The notes under the pieces: model-generated | What the model was told of the DNA's origin: nothing | The model's input: the letters and a program-made list of their open reading frames with translations, nothing else | The model's database searches: none | Part shown: piece after piece, positions 35,250 to 44,617 of the stretch | Position numbering within the stretch: the stretch's first letter is position 1 | How the letters are laid out: the number at the start of each line of letters is the position of its first letter | Origin: Bacteroidota bacterium | GTDB lineage: Bacteria; Bacteroidota; Bacteroidia; Chitinophagales; Chitinophagaceae | Reading direction: 5' to 3' | Assembly: GCA_947451115.1 (NCBI GenBank) | Contig: CANFXV010000011.1 | Span: forward strand, 1-63,312 | DNA: 63,312 bases | Translations under genes and position numbers: made by a program

Positions 35250-36344
35250 ATGAATTCTAGCACAAAGAAAATAATGGTCGCCAGCTTTTTTGTCTTGGCC
35301 TCTATCACTATGCAGGCTCAATCCTTGCAAATTACTGCCAATTTACAAAATGTACCAGATAAGACTGAAGTGGGTTTATTAGATGGTATGGCCAATAAAG
35401 AAATAGCTACTGCAACAGCTGTCGGTGGAAAATTTGTCTTAACTACAAAAACTGAAAATGTTGGGGTATATGTAATTACTTTCAAAGGGATAAAAATTCA
35501 GATACCCATTTTTGTGGGTAATGATCAGTTGACTATGGAAGGGGATGTACAAAAACTAAATGAAATGGTCTACCAAGGTTCTCCAAGTCAGGAATTGTAT
35601 CAGTCCTTTATGAAAACTTTGGATCCTAAAATGATTCTTTATTTCAATAAACTAAATGTTGTTCAAACTGAAAAAGACTTAGCGAAAAAAGATTCATTGA
35701 ATAAATTGGCTGAATTAGAAGCCAAGAACATCATTGATGAATATGTATCCTTGAGTAAAAAATACAGTGAATCTCCAGTCACTACTTTTTTCTTATTTCA
35801 ATTTGCTAATATTTTCCCAAGCATAAAAGAGTCTTTACCTGATTATTATGCACAATTGCAAGGAGCAGCCAAAAAAGGACCATTTGCATCCGTTATAGAA
35901 AAATCAATACAAACCATTGGCATAGGTAAGATGGGCAGTCTAATGCCAGACTTTAAACAAAATGATGTTAATGGCAAGTCGGTAAGCTTATCTTCTTTTA
36001 GAGGTAAATATGTGCTGATTGATTTTTGGGCAAGTTGGTGTGGTCCTTGCCGCGCAGAAAATCCTAATGTGGTTAAAACCTTTAATACTTTCAAGGATAA
36101 AAACTTTACTGTATTAGGTGTTTCCCTAGATCAAGACAAAACAAGATGGTTAGAAGCCATTAAAAAAGATGGATTGGCATGGACCCATGTAAGTGATTTA
36201 AAATATTGGAACAATGAAGTAGCGGTTCAGTTTGGTATTCAAAGTATCCCAGCTAATTTTCTTATAGATCCTAATGGAATTGTGATTGGAAGAGATTTAA
36301 GAGGAGAGGATTTAACCAGAGCATTAAGCAATTTGATCAAATAA
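35250..36344 (+). CDS. TlpA-like thiol-disulfide oxidoreductase with DUF4369-type N-terminus
   Basis: A 364-residue exported protein. Signal peptide to about residue 23 (VASFFVLASITMQAQS), a beta-rich DUF4369-like N-terminal domain to about residue 130, a helical middle, and a C-terminal thioredoxin/AhpC-TSA domain with the redox pair in FWASWCGPCRAENP and the cis-Pro loop IQSIPANFLI. Bacteroidota have many such periplasmic proteins, thought to reduce disulfides in secreted or c-type-cytochrome proteins. A strong terminator follows at 36368. Confidence 0.9.
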   Translation: MNSSTKKIMVASFFVLASITMQAQSLQITANLQNVPDKTEVGLLDGMANKEIATATAVGGKFVLTTKTENVGVYVITFKGIKIQIPIFVGNDQLTMEGDVQKLNEMVYQGSPSQELYQSFMKTLDPKMILYFNKLNVVQTEKDLAKKDSLNKLAELEAKNIIDEYVSLSKKYSESPVTTFFLFQFANIFPSIKESLPDYYAQLQGAAKKGPFASVIEKSIQTIGIGKMGSLMPDFKQNDVNGKSVSLSSFRGKYVLIDFWASWCGPCRAENPNVVKTFNTFKDKNFTVLGVSLDQDKTRWLEAIKKDGLAWTHVSDLKYWNNEVAVQFGIQSIPANFLIDPNGIVIGRDLRGEDLTRALSNLIK

Positions 36345-36367
36345 GAATAAATCATAGAAAATATTCT

Positions 36368-36398
36368 AAGAGTCCGCTGAATTTCAGTGGGCTCTTTT
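36368..36398 (+). terminator. Intrinsic terminator after the TlpA-like gene
   Basis: AAGAGTCCGCTGA (36368..36380) pairs with TCAGTGGGCTCTT (36384..36396), 13 bp with two G-U pairs, loop ATT, ending in TTTT. It starts 24 nt after the stop codon. Confidence 0.88.
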
Positions 36399-36405
36399 AT
36401 ACGTA

Positions 36406-36423
36406 TAAATACGCAAGTATTTA
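36406..36423 (+). other. Short GCAA-tetraloop hairpin in the leader of the small membrane protein gene
   Basis: TAAATAC (36406..36412), loop GCAA, GTATTTA (36417..36423) form a perfect 7-bp stem 40 nt upstream of the ATG at 36464. There is no T-tract, so this is more a leader structure than a terminator. Function unknown. Confidence 0.35.
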
Positions 36424-36463
36424 ATTTAAAATCCCATATATTTATTTTCTAAAAATTATAAGT

Positions 36464-36676
36464 ATGAAATTTTCATTTAATAACTTAAGCCCATTAGTTA
36501 AATTTTTAATCGGCATGGCCTTAGTTTTAGTGAGTGTTTTTTTAGAAGTTTCAAGTGTAAGTAAATATCAATTTGTTCAAGGCGTACTAATGGGTGGGGG
36601 GGGGTTAGTACTTCAGTTATTTGCAGTAATTGCTTTTTTCAAAAATCGTAAATCAACAAAGCAATCTAATAATTAA
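36464..36676 (+). CDS. Small membrane protein with two hydrophobic helices
   Basis: A 70-residue protein not assigned to any family I know. Two hydrophobic segments (about residues 10-28 and 40-60) are joined by a short polar stretch, and the C-terminus is basic and polar. A run of nine G at 36596..36604 encodes the MGGGGLV turn just before the second helix; such a tract is rare in this AT-rich genome and could slip. The gene is isolated between two terminators, so it is its own transcription unit. Confidence 0.7.
   Translation: MKFSFNNLSPLVKFLIGMALVLVSVFLEVSSVSKYQFVQGVLMGGGGLVLQLFAVIAFFKNRKSTKQSNN
36596..36604. repeat. Homopolymeric G9 tract inside a coding region
   Basis: Nine consecutive G follow ATGGGT within the small membrane protein gene. 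A one-base slip would change the frame before the second membrane helix. Confidence 0.85.
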
Positions 36677-36690
36677 AATCATTTCTAAAA

Positions 36691-36722
36691 AAAGCCTCCC
36701 GATTTATCGGGAGGCTTTTTTT
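36691..36722 (+). terminator. Intrinsic terminator (could work in both directions)
   Basis: GCCTCCCGA (36694..36702), loop TTTA, TCGGGAGGC (36707..36715), flanked by AAAAAAA on the left and TTTTTTT on the right. It terminates the small membrane protein gene and, read on the minus strand, also the Fe-S operon whose last stop is at 36746. Confidence 0.93.
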
Positions 36723-36745
36723 ATACGTAGTATTTTTTTAGGAAT

Positions 36746-37249
36746 TTACTTTATAAATTTTTTCGCTAGCCAACTCTCAGAGATTGGTTGAAGCCAATCT
36801 TTTTCCATGGAAGCTTTATTGGCTACTAAATTATTAAAGTACAAAGTATCTTTTGTCAATAAGCCATTTTCTAAAGCATAGCCCACTTGTGCAAGAGGTA
36901 TAGTTTGCACGCGGTCTTTGACCAAGAAGGCCAATAATTCTCGATTAAACATCTGCACCCCTGTCAATTTTTCTATTTCCTTGATCACATGCACAGAGCT
37001 ATCGGTACTGCATCCACCCACGCCCGTTTCGCTTTCATCGGCCATGAGTATAATAAATTGACCATAAATAATGGTCGCAAATCCTTTAACTGGGGCGCCA
37101 TGGCTTTTCCAATTATCGGTAAATAATTCCAATGTTTCTTCTGCTTGAAATAATTCCCCTAACGCAAAGGTTCTATCGCTTTGATAGATCCATACTTTAG
37201 ATAATGGATGAAAATTTTCTGGCAATATGGTTTTTAAATCAACAATCAT
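36746..37249 (-). CDS. Conserved hypothetical protein of the Fe-S operon
   Basis: A 167-residue soluble protein without signal peptide or membrane segment. It has MIVDLKTILPENFHPLSKVWIYQ at the start and a central GVGGCSTDSSVHVIKEIE that could be a ligand-binding or metal-binding turn. Homologues in Bacteroidota are sometimes labelled ABC transporter ATPase, but no Walker motifs are present, so that label is wrong for this protein. It follows the CCG-domain gene by 12 bp; its job is probably linked to the electron-transfer pair upstream. Confidence 0.75.
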   Translation of the reverse strand: MIVDLKTILPENFHPLSKVWIYQSDRTFALGELFQAEETLELFTDNWKSHGAPVKGFATIIYGQFIILMADESETGVGGCSTDSSVHVIKEIEKLTGVQMFNRELLAFLVKDRVQTIPLAQVGYALENGLLTKDTLYFNNLVANKASMEKDWLQPISESWLAKKFIK

Positions 37250-37261
37250 TTTGATATAATT

Positions 37262-38041
37262 TTATTGAATGGCTTTGGCTATAATTTCTGCGATGTCTAA
37301 AACTTCGGTAGTCACTTCCTCATTTCTATTTTTGATGCCATCTGTTAACATTGTATTACAGAAAGGGCAGGCGCTGGCAACAAAGTCGGACTTGGTTTCA
37401 ATGACTTCATCCGCTCTTTCCATATTCACTCTTTTATCTCCTTTTTCTTCTTCTTTAAACATTTGCGCTCCCCCTGCACCACAGCATAAACCTTTAGACT
37501 TACATCTTTTCATTTCTTTTAATTCCATATCTAAGCTTTCCAAGACCTTTCTAGGGGCTTCATATATTTCATTGGCCCTGCCTAAATAACAACTGTCATG
37601 GTAGGTGATTGATTTGCCCTTCCATTCATTGCTGTCGGTGAATTTAATTTTTCCTGCTTCTATTAATTCTTGTAAAAATTGAGTATGGTGGATCACTTCA
37701 TAGTTCCCTCCTAAAACAGGATACTCATTTTTTAATACATTAAAGCAATGTGGGCAGGTAGTCACAATTTTTTTAATAGAGTAGCCATTCAAAATTTGTA
37801 TGTTTTGATAAGCCATCATTTGAAACATAAATTCATTACCTGCTCTTCGGGCAGGATCTCCGGTACAAGCTTCTTCCTTGCCTAGGATGGCATAGTTCAC
37901 ACCAGCCTTATCCAATATGGTAGCAAAGGCCTTGGTAATTTTTTGCGCTCTTTGATCAAAACTTCCTGCACAGCCTACCCAAAATAATACTTCTGGTGTT
38001 TGTCCACTCGCCATCATCTCAGCCATTGTACTTATTTTCAT
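37262..38041 (-). CDS. CCG-domain (Fe-S)-binding protein, heterodisulfide-reductase-like subunit
   Basis: A 259-residue protein with two Cys-rich CCG-type repeats: a first set around CTGDPARRAGNE and TTCPHCFNVLKNEYP, and the second with SCYLGRANEIYEAPRKVL, CKSKGLCCGAGGAQMF and CPFCNTML. These motifs bind an iron-sulfur cluster in HdrB, GlpC and LutA-type proteins. It starts 11 bp after the membrane ferredoxin-type gene, so the two probably form one membrane redox complex; the electron donor and acceptor are unknown. Confidence 0.9.
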   Translation of the reverse strand: MKISTMAEMMASGQTPEVLFWVGCAGSFDQRAQKITKAFATILDKAGVNYAILGKEEACTGDPARRAGNEFMFQMMAYQNIQILNGYSIKKIVTTCPHCFNVLKNEYPVLGGNYEVIHHTQFLQELIEAGKIKFTDSNEWKGKSITYHDSCYLGRANEIYEAPRKVLESLDMELKEMKRCKSKGLCCGAGGAQMFKEEEKGDKRVNMERADEVIETKSDFVASACPFCNTMLTDGIKNRNEEVTTEVLDIAEIIAKAIQ

Positions 38042-38052
38042 GACTTTATTGT

Positions 38053-39342
38053 TTAAACTTGTTTGGTCCAGGCATCTCTATCGTCTGGGGCAAATTTCCA
38101 AGGTGCAAAATTATTTTCAATATTACTAAACATACTATTCCATTCTTGTGGGGCACTGCTTTCTTCCATCACTAAGGATCTGCGCAATTCTAAGATAATG
38201 TCTAAGGGAGAGATACTCACAGGACACTCTTCCACACAGGCATTACAAGTAGTACATGCCCTTAATTCTTCCACTGAAATATAATCGTGTAGTAATGACT
38301 TATTATCAGAAACAAATTTTTGATTTAAATCCATATTCTTACCCACTTCTTCTAATCTATCTCTAGTGGCCATCATAATCTTACGAGGGCTTAATAATTT
38401 ACCAGTTAGGTTGGCAGGGCAGGCTGCTGTACATCTTCCACACTCGGTACAACTATACGCGTCCATTAAGTTTTTTGAACTTAAGTCCATTACATCCTTA
38501 GCGCCAAAACTGGCAGGAGCAGCTCCTCCAGTAGGGGCTAGTTCAGGTTGCATGGCATACAATACTTCATTTTGTACTACAGGCATATTATGCATCATGC
38601 CCTTAGGTGTTAGCGGCGCATAATAAGTATTAGGGAAGGCTAGAATAATATGTAAGTGTTTTGAATAGGGTAGGTAGTTCATAAAAATATAAATACCTAA
38701 AATATGCAACCACCAAGCTGTATGTTCAATTGTAAAAAGCGTATTACTATTAATACCACTAAATAAAGGCTGAAGGCTAGAGGAAATTATAAAATGCGTT
38801 TCAGTATCGGCTGCATTCATCATTAAAAACAAGCTCATTAAAACAATCTCTGCAATTAAAATATAATTCGCATCTGAGCGGGGCCATCCGTTCAAATCTT
38901 TACTTAGAAATCTTTTAATTTTTAAAATATTTCTTCTGATCAAGAAAACCAAACAAGCCAAAAATACCAAGGCAGCTAAAATTTCAAAACTATTAATAAT
39001 GAAATTGTATAAAGAAGCAAATCCGAATTGTTCAAAATACGTTTCAAAAATTCGGTGGGTGCCTAAAATTCCATCGGCCATAATTTCAAGCAGCTCAATA
39101 TTGATGATGATAAAACCAACATATAGAATTAAGTGTAAAATAGCAACTATTGGTTTTTTAAACATTTTCTTCTGCCCCAAGGCTAATAAGAAAACATTTT
39201 TCCAGCGTTTAGCTTTTTGGTCATTCACGAAACCAGCTTTACCTATTAAAATATTTCTTCTAATTTTAAGTAAGTTCTTACCAAAAAGATAAAGTGCCGT
39301 AGCGGTAAGAATAATAAAGAGGATTTGAGCTATTACAGCCAT
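38053..39342 (-). CDS. Membrane (Fe-S)-binding protein with two 4Fe-4S clusters
   Basis: A 429-residue protein with about five N-terminal membrane helices (residues 5-25, 65-90, 110-140, 155-180, 205-225) and a C-terminal cytoplasmic ferredoxin domain with two clusters: CTECGRCTAACPANLTGK and CTTCNACVEECPVS. The layout resembles HdrE/HdrC or DsrMK-type fusions that pass electrons from quinol to a CCG protein. First gene of a three-gene operon with the CCG protein and a hypothetical protein, an arrangement I recognise from other Bacteroidota. Confidence 0.9.
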   Translation of the reverse strand: MAVIAQILFIILTATALYLFGKNLLKIRRNILIGKAGFVNDQKAKRWKNVFLLALGQKKMFKKPIVAILHLILYVGFIIINIELLEIMADGILGTHRIFETYFEQFGFASLYNFIINSFEILAALVFLACLVFLIRRNILKIKRFLSKDLNGWPRSDANYILIAEIVLMSLFLMMNAADTETHFIISSSLQPLFSGINSNTLFTIEHTAWWLHILGIYIFMNYLPYSKHLHIILAFPNTYYAPLTPKGMMHNMPVVQNEVLYAMQPELAPTGGAAPASFGAKDVMDLSSKNLMDAYSCTECGRCTAACPANLTGKLLSPRKIMMATRDRLEEVGKNMDLNQKFVSDNKSLLHDYISVEELRACTTCNACVEECPVSISPLDIILELRRSLVMEESSAPQEWNSMFSNIENNFAPWKFAPDDRDAWTKQV

Positions 39343-39370
39343 AAGGGTATTTGAATGATCAAAACTAGTA

Positions 39371-39378
39371 CAAATTTA
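39371..39378 (-). promoter_or_regulatory. -7 promoter box for the Fe-S operon
   Basis: Minus-strand TAAATTTG lies 28 nt before the ATG at 39342, giving a 5' leader of about 23 nt. Confidence 0.5.
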
Positions 39379-39468
39379 ACCCATTTTTTAAAGCCAAAAA
39401 TCTAAAATACCTCCTAAATTGGAGAACTAGCAATTATTGCTTAAAATTGCTTTTTAATTCGTGTAAAT

Positions 39469-41196
39469 ATGAGTCAGTCAATTGAACAAAAAGTGGAGCA
39501 ATGGTTAACTGGGACCTACGACCAGGCCACTAAAGAGGCCATCCTTGATTTGCAATCAAAAAATAAAGAAGAATTAGCCGATAGTTTTTATAAAAATTTA
39601 GAATTTGGTACTGGCGGTTTGCGTGGCATTATGGGGGTAGGTACCAATAGAATTAATAAATACACCATTGGCATGGCCACCCAAGGATTTGCCAATTATT
39701 TAAATAAGGTCTATCCTAAAGAAAAAATTTCAGTAGCTATTGGACATGACAGTAGGAACAATGCTCGTTTTTTTGCCGAAACCACAGCGCAAGTATTTGC
39801 TGCCAATGGCATTAAAGTATATTTATTTGAAGCTTTAAGACCTACACCAGAATTAAGTTTCGCCATTAGAAATTTACAATGCAAGGCAGGTGTTGTTTGT
39901 ACCGCTTCCCACAACCCCAAGGAGTACAATGGGTACAAGGCTTATTGGAATGATGGGGGACAGCTAGTTCCACCACATGATAAAAATGTCATTACCGAAG
40001 TAGAATGCATACAATCCATTGATGATGTAAAATGGGAGGGAGGGGCTGAAAATATTGAATTAATAGGCAAGTCGATGGACGATGCTTATATACAAATGTT
40101 GCAATCTTTAAGCGTGTATCCTGAAATTATTGCGAATCAACATGATTTAAAGATTGTCTATACCCCTATCCATGGTACAGGGATTACCTTGGTGCCTAAG
40201 GCTTTGGCTGCTTTTGGTTTTACCAATGTACAGGTGGTAGAAGCGCAATCCATACCAGATGGTAATTTCCCTACTGTCCACTATCCTAATCCAGAGGAAA
40301 GTGAGACCATGAGTATAGGTTTAAGTAAAGCAAAGGAATTAGATGCAGATATCTTACTTGGCACAGATCCAGATGCTGATAGAGTGGGTATTGGTGTTAA
40401 AAATCACAAAGGGGAATGGGTATTGATGAATGGGAACCAAACTGCTGTATTGGCTTTTGCCTATATGATGGAAGCGCGCAGGGCCAAGGGCATTGCTAAA
40501 TCCAATGACATGGTCATCACTACCATTGTTACCACCGAAATGATCAATCAGGTGGCCAAAGAAAACAAAGTGAACTGCTACAATGTACTCACTGGCTTCA
40601 AATGGATTGCAGAATTGATCAAAGAAAAAGAAGGCAAGGAAAATTACGTTATAGGAGGGGAGGAGAGTTTTGGTTTGATGATTGGAGATCAAATTAGAGA
40701 TAAAGATGCGGTGAGTGCGGTGGCATTGCTTTGTGAGATGGCGGCCTATGAAAAAAGCAAAGGGAAAAGCTTGTTTGACAAAATGATTGAATTGTACATA
40801 CAGTATGGATTCTATTATGAAAGTCTTATTAGCATTACCAAAAAAGGAATGAATGGCCAACAGGAAATAGCAGACATGATGCAAGGGTATCGACAAAATC
40901 CACCTAGCAGCATCAATCAATCTGCAGTAGTGACCTTATTGGATTATGAATTACAAGTAGGAAAGAATTTGCAAACTGGTGATACATGGAAAATAAATTT
41001 GCCTAAAAGTAATGTGTTGCAGTTTATCACAGCAGATGGCAGTAAAATTTCTGCTAGACCAAGTGGCACGGAACCTAAAATAAAATTCTATTTTAGTGTC
41101 AACACTAATTTAAAGGATAAATCAGCATTTGATAGCACCTACCAAATCTTGCAAGATAAAATTAGAGGTATTATTCAATCTATGCAGTTAAATTAA
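39469..41196 (+). CDS. Phospho-sugar mutase (phosphoglucomutase/phosphomannomutase family)
   Basis: A 575-residue alpha-D-phosphohexomutase. The phosphoserine loop is TASHNPKEYNGYKAYW, the metal loop is DPDADRVG, the sugar-binding loop is GGEESFGLMIGD, and the phosphate-binding loop is RPSGTEPKIKFYF. Length and the NPKEYNGYK variant fit the PgcA-type group that interconverts glucose-1-phosphate and glucose-6-phosphate, but mannose specificity cannot be excluded. pcm begins 8 bp downstream. Confidence 0.93.
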   Translation: MSQSIEQKVEQWLTGTYDQATKEAILDLQSKNKEELADSFYKNLEFGTGGLRGIMGVGTNRINKYTIGMATQGFANYLNKVYPKEKISVAIGHDSRNNARFFAETTAQVFAANGIKVYLFEALRPTPELSFAIRNLQCKAGVVCTASHNPKEYNGYKAYWNDGGQLVPPHDKNVITEVECIQSIDDVKWEGGAENIELIGKSMDDAYIQMLQSLSVYPEIIANQHDLKIVYTPIHGTGITLVPKALAAFGFTNVQVVEAQSIPDGNFPTVHYPNPEESETMSIGLSKAKELDADILLGTDPDADRVGIGVKNHKGEWVLMNGNQTAVLAFAYMMEARRAKGIAKSNDMVITTIVTTEMINQVAKENKVNCYNVLTGFKWIAELIKEKEGKENYVIGGEESFGLMIGDQIRDKDAVSAVALLCEMAAYEKSKGKSLFDKMIELYIQYGFYYESLISITKKGMNGQQEIADMMQGYRQNPPSSINQSAVVTLLDYELQVGKNLQTGDTWKINLPKSNVLQFITADGSKISARPSGTEPKIKFYFSVNTNLKDKSAFDSTYQILQDKIRGIIQSMQLN

Positions 41197-41204
41197 GCAC
41201 AAGC

Positions 41205-41876
41205 ATGAGAAAACTGGAAGATTTAGTGGATACTTATTTGCATAAAGGCCTAAGGAAAAAATTAGTAGATACTTTAAAAGAGAAAGGAATTACGGATGAA
41301 AATGTATTGAATGCCATCCATGCCATTCCAAGACATTATTTCTTAGATTCGGCATTTGACAAAATTGCATATGAAGACAGGGCTTTCCCAATTGCCTCTG
41401 AGCAAACCATTTCTCAGCCTTATACAGTGGCCTACCAAACCCAATTGCTTCAAATTAAAAAAGGCGATAAGGTATTGGAAATTGGCACGGGCAGTATGTA
41501 TCAAACCACGGTCTTGGCTGCCTTAGGCGCAAAGGTGTATACCATCGAAAGGCAAAAGCAATTGTTTGATCAAACACCCACTTATCTTTTTAAAAACCAA
41601 TACCCCAATATAGAATTTCACTTTGGAGATGGCTTTGAAGGCCTGCCTTTGTTGGCACCCTTTGATAAAATCATCATTACTGCTGCTGCTCCAAAAATTC
41701 CAGAAAAATTATGGGCTCAATTAAAAGTGAGTGGGAAAATGGTAATTCCTTTAGATGAGTCTGAGACTGCACAACGCATGTTGCGCTTGACCAAGAAAAA
41801 GGACGGCACTGTAAAAAGAGAAGCTTTTGATACTTTTTCTTTCGTACCTATGTTGGAAGGAAAAACCCAGAAATAA
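41205..41876 (+). CDS. pcm: Protein-L-isoaspartate O-methyltransferase
   Basis: A 223-residue SAM-dependent enzyme that repairs isoaspartyl residues in aged proteins. Recognisable are AIHAIPRHYFLDSAFDKIAYED, SEQTISQPYTVAYQTQLL, and the SAM motif VLEIGTGSMYQTTVLA. The usual GTGSGYQ glycine is replaced by Met. DKIIITAAAPKIPEKLWAQLKVSGKMVIPL completes the fold. Probably co-transcribed with the phosphohexomutase. A hairpin overlapping its stop may terminate the pair. Confidence 0.93.
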   Translation: MRKLEDLVDTYLHKGLRKKLVDTLKEKGITDENVLNAIHAIPRHYFLDSAFDKIAYEDRAFPIASEQTISQPYTVAYQTQLLQIKKGDKVLEIGTGSMYQTTVLAALGAKVYTIERQKQLFDQTPTYLFKNQYPNIEFHFGDGFEGLPLLAPFDKIIITAAAPKIPEKLWAQLKVSGKMVIPLDESETAQRMLRLTKKKDGTVKREAFDTFSFVPMLEGKTQK

Positions 41877-41901
41877 ACTTTTTAAAGTTCAAATCTGGGT
41901 T
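41864..41901 (+). terminator. Candidate terminator hairpin overlapping the pcm stop
   Basis: AACCCAGA (41864..41871) pairs with TCTGGGTT (41894..41901), with an inner AACTT/AAGTT stem. The following tract is CGTATATTTTT, a weak T-run, so efficiency is uncertain. Confidence 0.45.
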
Positions 41902-41928
41902 CGTATATTTTTGAGCGCTAGTAAAATC

Positions 41929-44523
41929 TTACTGAGGCATCTGATCCATTCCGCCTCCGCCTTCTTCCATCTTATTGTTTTTACGTTTTAACAAGTTCAT
42001 GTCAAACTTACCAAAACGGTAACTAAAGTTCAATCTAAATATTTGTTGGTCTCTAATTCTGGCAACATTTTGTATAAAGTATTGGCTTTCTGAATAAGTT
42101 TTATTGATCCTTGTTTTAAAGACGTCGTTCACACTTAAAGATAAGCTAGCCGTTCTTCCTCCTGTCAAGGTCCAATCTTTTTTCAAGGCCATATCAAAAT
42201 CGTAGGAAGGAAAATTATATCCTTGAGCAGTAGATTGTGGTCCGCCAAATCCTCCACCTGGAGGGCCGCCACGTCCACCACCGCCAGCACTGTTACCACC
42301 TGGAGGTAAAATAGTTTTGGCTTGGTATTGCCCACTAAATTGGAAAGAATAACCTTTGCCAATTTTAAAGGTATTGTTCATCTTGCTAAACCAGCTGGTT
42401 AAATCATTGTTTACATTTTGTCCTGGAATAGTGGCTGTAATCGCAGACTTAAATAAGTTGAAACTTAAATTCATGTCCCACCATTTGGTAATGGCCGTTT
42501 TATTGCTTAATTCTAAACCATAGACTACCGCAGTATTGGCATTGATTGAAGAACTAAAATAAACGCTGTCTATATTGTTAACAGGGTTAAGGCCTCTGTA
42601 CACATAATTGGTAATGAGGTCGGTACTGTATTTGTAGTAAGCAGTAGCTAAAAAATTGGATCCTTTGGAATAAGCATTGTTATAAGCAAGCTCAAAGCTA
42701 TGGGTAAACTGAGGCTTTAAAGCGGGGTTACCTATATTGATGTTTTGAGGATCACTGAAATTGGGGAAAGGTAATAATTGAAAAAAGTTAGGCGGGCTGA
42801 TTCTTTTGGAATAGTTCAATTGGAAGTCTTGTTGATCGTCTAACTTATAGTTGATAAAAGCACTTGGAAATAAGGAGATAGGATATTTAGTGCTATAGGG
42901 CAAAGAGTCTCTGCCTTTATTGTTAAGCAAGTGTCCTTCATAGGATCTATTTTCTGCCCTTAATCCAAGTTGGAAACTCCATTTTTCTATTTTGGTATTT
43001 AAATTCACGTAGCCCGCAAAAACAGTTTCGCTGTACCTGTATTGATTACTAATCGAATTTAATAGAGCGCCATTTCTGAATTGGTTACTTAAGTTAAATT
43101 CACTTCTGTAATTGTATTTTCCACCCGCTTCAAATTTTGTATTGGGGCTTAATTCTTTAGCATAATCAACATTACTGGAATAGTTTTTATTGTTACCGCT
43201 ACCAATACTATTCTGATTTAATGCGCTTGCTTTTTGGTAACTCACGTTTGACCAGTTATTATTTTCAGATTCGTTGTAGTTAAAATCTGCTGCTAATTCA
43301 TGTCCTTTTTCTGCAAATAAATGCTTGTAGCTTAGTTGTCCGCCCTTATTTAAAAAATGAAAGCTAGAGTTATTCAATAAATTGTCACTACTCCTGACAC
43401 TATTTTTTATAGAATCTATGATTTGACTTCCTGTATTGTCGAAATTGCCTTGCATGACATTGGCATACAAGGAAAAAGTATTTCTATTGTCGGCAAAATA
43501 ATCAACACCTCCTCTATAAAAGTCAAAAGAGCCATTGTTGGTATTGCTGCTATTGTTGAGTACAGATGTAGGTACTGTAGTTCCAAGAATAGTTCTATCA
43601 CTTTCTGAAGTACCAATTGATTTTCTCCCATTGACATTCGCATTTAAAGAGAAATTAAATTTACTGTCACGAAGATTCAAGTCAGTACCTCCATTTAATT
43701 TTCCGCGCATGTCTATACCAGTTCTAATGCCTCCATTGTAGCCGTTTTTTCTATTTTTCTTCAACACAATATTTAAGATACCGGCATTGCCCCCTGTGGC
43801 ATCGTATTTTGCAGAAGGATTGGTAATGATTTCTACTTTGTCAATGATGTCTGCTGGAATCTGATCCATGGTCAAAGTAGTAGGGCGGTTATCAATTAAT
43901 AAAGTAGGCGCTGCATTTCTTAAAGTAACATTGCCATCAATGTCTACATTCAAATTGGGTATACTTTTCATTACCTCCACTGCGGTCTGCCCAGTGCTCG
44001 TTAAATTTTTATCTACATTGAATACTTTTCTATCAATGCCCATTTCAAATTGAGGCTTTGCTGTAGAAGTAACAGTTACACTTTGCAAATCAGTGGCAGA
44101 CTCTTCTAATTTAATATTGCCTAAGTCTTTGTCAATTAAAGCCATCATTTCCTGCATGCTTTGCCCAGCTCCCATCTTAATACCAAAACTAATTTGCTTT
44201 TCAATTTTTTTATACCCCACACCAGTAATGCTAAGTTTGAAATTTCCCATCAAGGGTAAATTTTCAAAACTAAAATCACCATTGGCTGCAGTTAGCATGG
44301 TGCCCAAAATGGACTCAGTACTTTTTTTACTAATAGGGTCAAATTTCGACCCTTTAATTTGAAGCGTGATGCCTTCAATGCCTTTTTTAGAAGCATCTAC
44401 AATCTTTCCATAAAAATGACCCAGATTCATGTTGCCGCCGCCTGGTCTTGCTCCAGCTGGCATTTGCGCAAATCCTGTTAATTCAATCAAAAGAAAGCTT
44501 AGTAGTATAGATAGATATTTCAT
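41929..44523 (-). CDS. TonB-linked outer-membrane beta-barrel protein with carboxypeptidase-like N-domain
   Basis: An 864-residue protein of the OMP_b-brl_3 group. Signal peptide to about residue 19, a carboxypeptidase-regulatory-like beta-sandwich (GHFYGKIVDASKKGIEGITL, about residues 32-150), a plug domain (TGQTAVEVMKSIPNLNVDIDGNVTLRNAAPTLLIDNRPTTLTMDQIPADIIDKVEIITNPSAKYDATGGNAGI in pieces), then a 22-strand-type barrel. A Gly-rich loop near residue 750 (GGGGRGGPPGGGFGG) and a C-terminal GGGG precede the end. No SusD partner follows, so it is not a classical starch-type pair. The ligand is unknown. Confidence 0.9.
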   Translation of the reverse strand: MKYLSILLSFLLIELTGFAQMPAGARPGGGNMNLGHFYGKIVDASKKGIEGITLQIKGSKFDPISKKSTESILGTMLTAANGDFSFENLPLMGNFKLSITGVGYKKIEKQISFGIKMGAGQSMQEMMALIDKDLGNIKLEESATDLQSVTVTSTAKPQFEMGIDRKVFNVDKNLTSTGQTAVEVMKSIPNLNVDIDGNVTLRNAAPTLLIDNRPTTLTMDQIPADIIDKVEIITNPSAKYDATGGNAGILNIVLKKNRKNGYNGGIRTGIDMRGKLNGGTDLNLRDSKFNFSLNANVNGRKSIGTSESDRTILGTTVPTSVLNNSSNTNNGSFDFYRGGVDYFADNRNTFSLYANVMQGNFDNTGSQIIDSIKNSVRSSDNLLNNSSFHFLNKGGQLSYKHLFAEKGHELAADFNYNESENNNWSNVSYQKASALNQNSIGSGNNKNYSSNVDYAKELSPNTKFEAGGKYNYRSEFNLSNQFRNGALLNSISNQYRYSETVFAGYVNLNTKIEKWSFQLGLRAENRSYEGHLLNNKGRDSLPYSTKYPISLFPSAFINYKLDDQQDFQLNYSKRISPPNFFQLLPFPNFSDPQNINIGNPALKPQFTHSFELAYNNAYSKGSNFLATAYYKYSTDLITNYVYRGLNPVNNIDSVYFSSSINANTAVVYGLELSNKTAITKWWDMNLSFNLFKSAITATIPGQNVNNDLTSWFSKMNNTFKIGKGYSFQFSGQYQAKTILPPGGNSAGGGGRGGPPGGGFGGPQSTAQGYNFPSYDFDMALKKDWTLTGGRTASLSLSVNDVFKTRINKTYSESQYFIQNVARIRDQQIFRLNFSYRFGKFDMNLLKRKNNKMEEGGGGMDQMPQ

Positions 44524-44617
44524 AGTATTTTGATGCGTTTTTGTAGTCCTGGTTTATTGGATTTGCAAATATCAGACATCTTATCTAAGAAAGGTATACG
44601 GAAAGTATAAACGGCAA

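Noticed and set aside
36746..37249. ABC transporter ATPase
   Set aside because: The protein has no Walker A, Walker B or signature motif; the label seen on some homologues is not supported.
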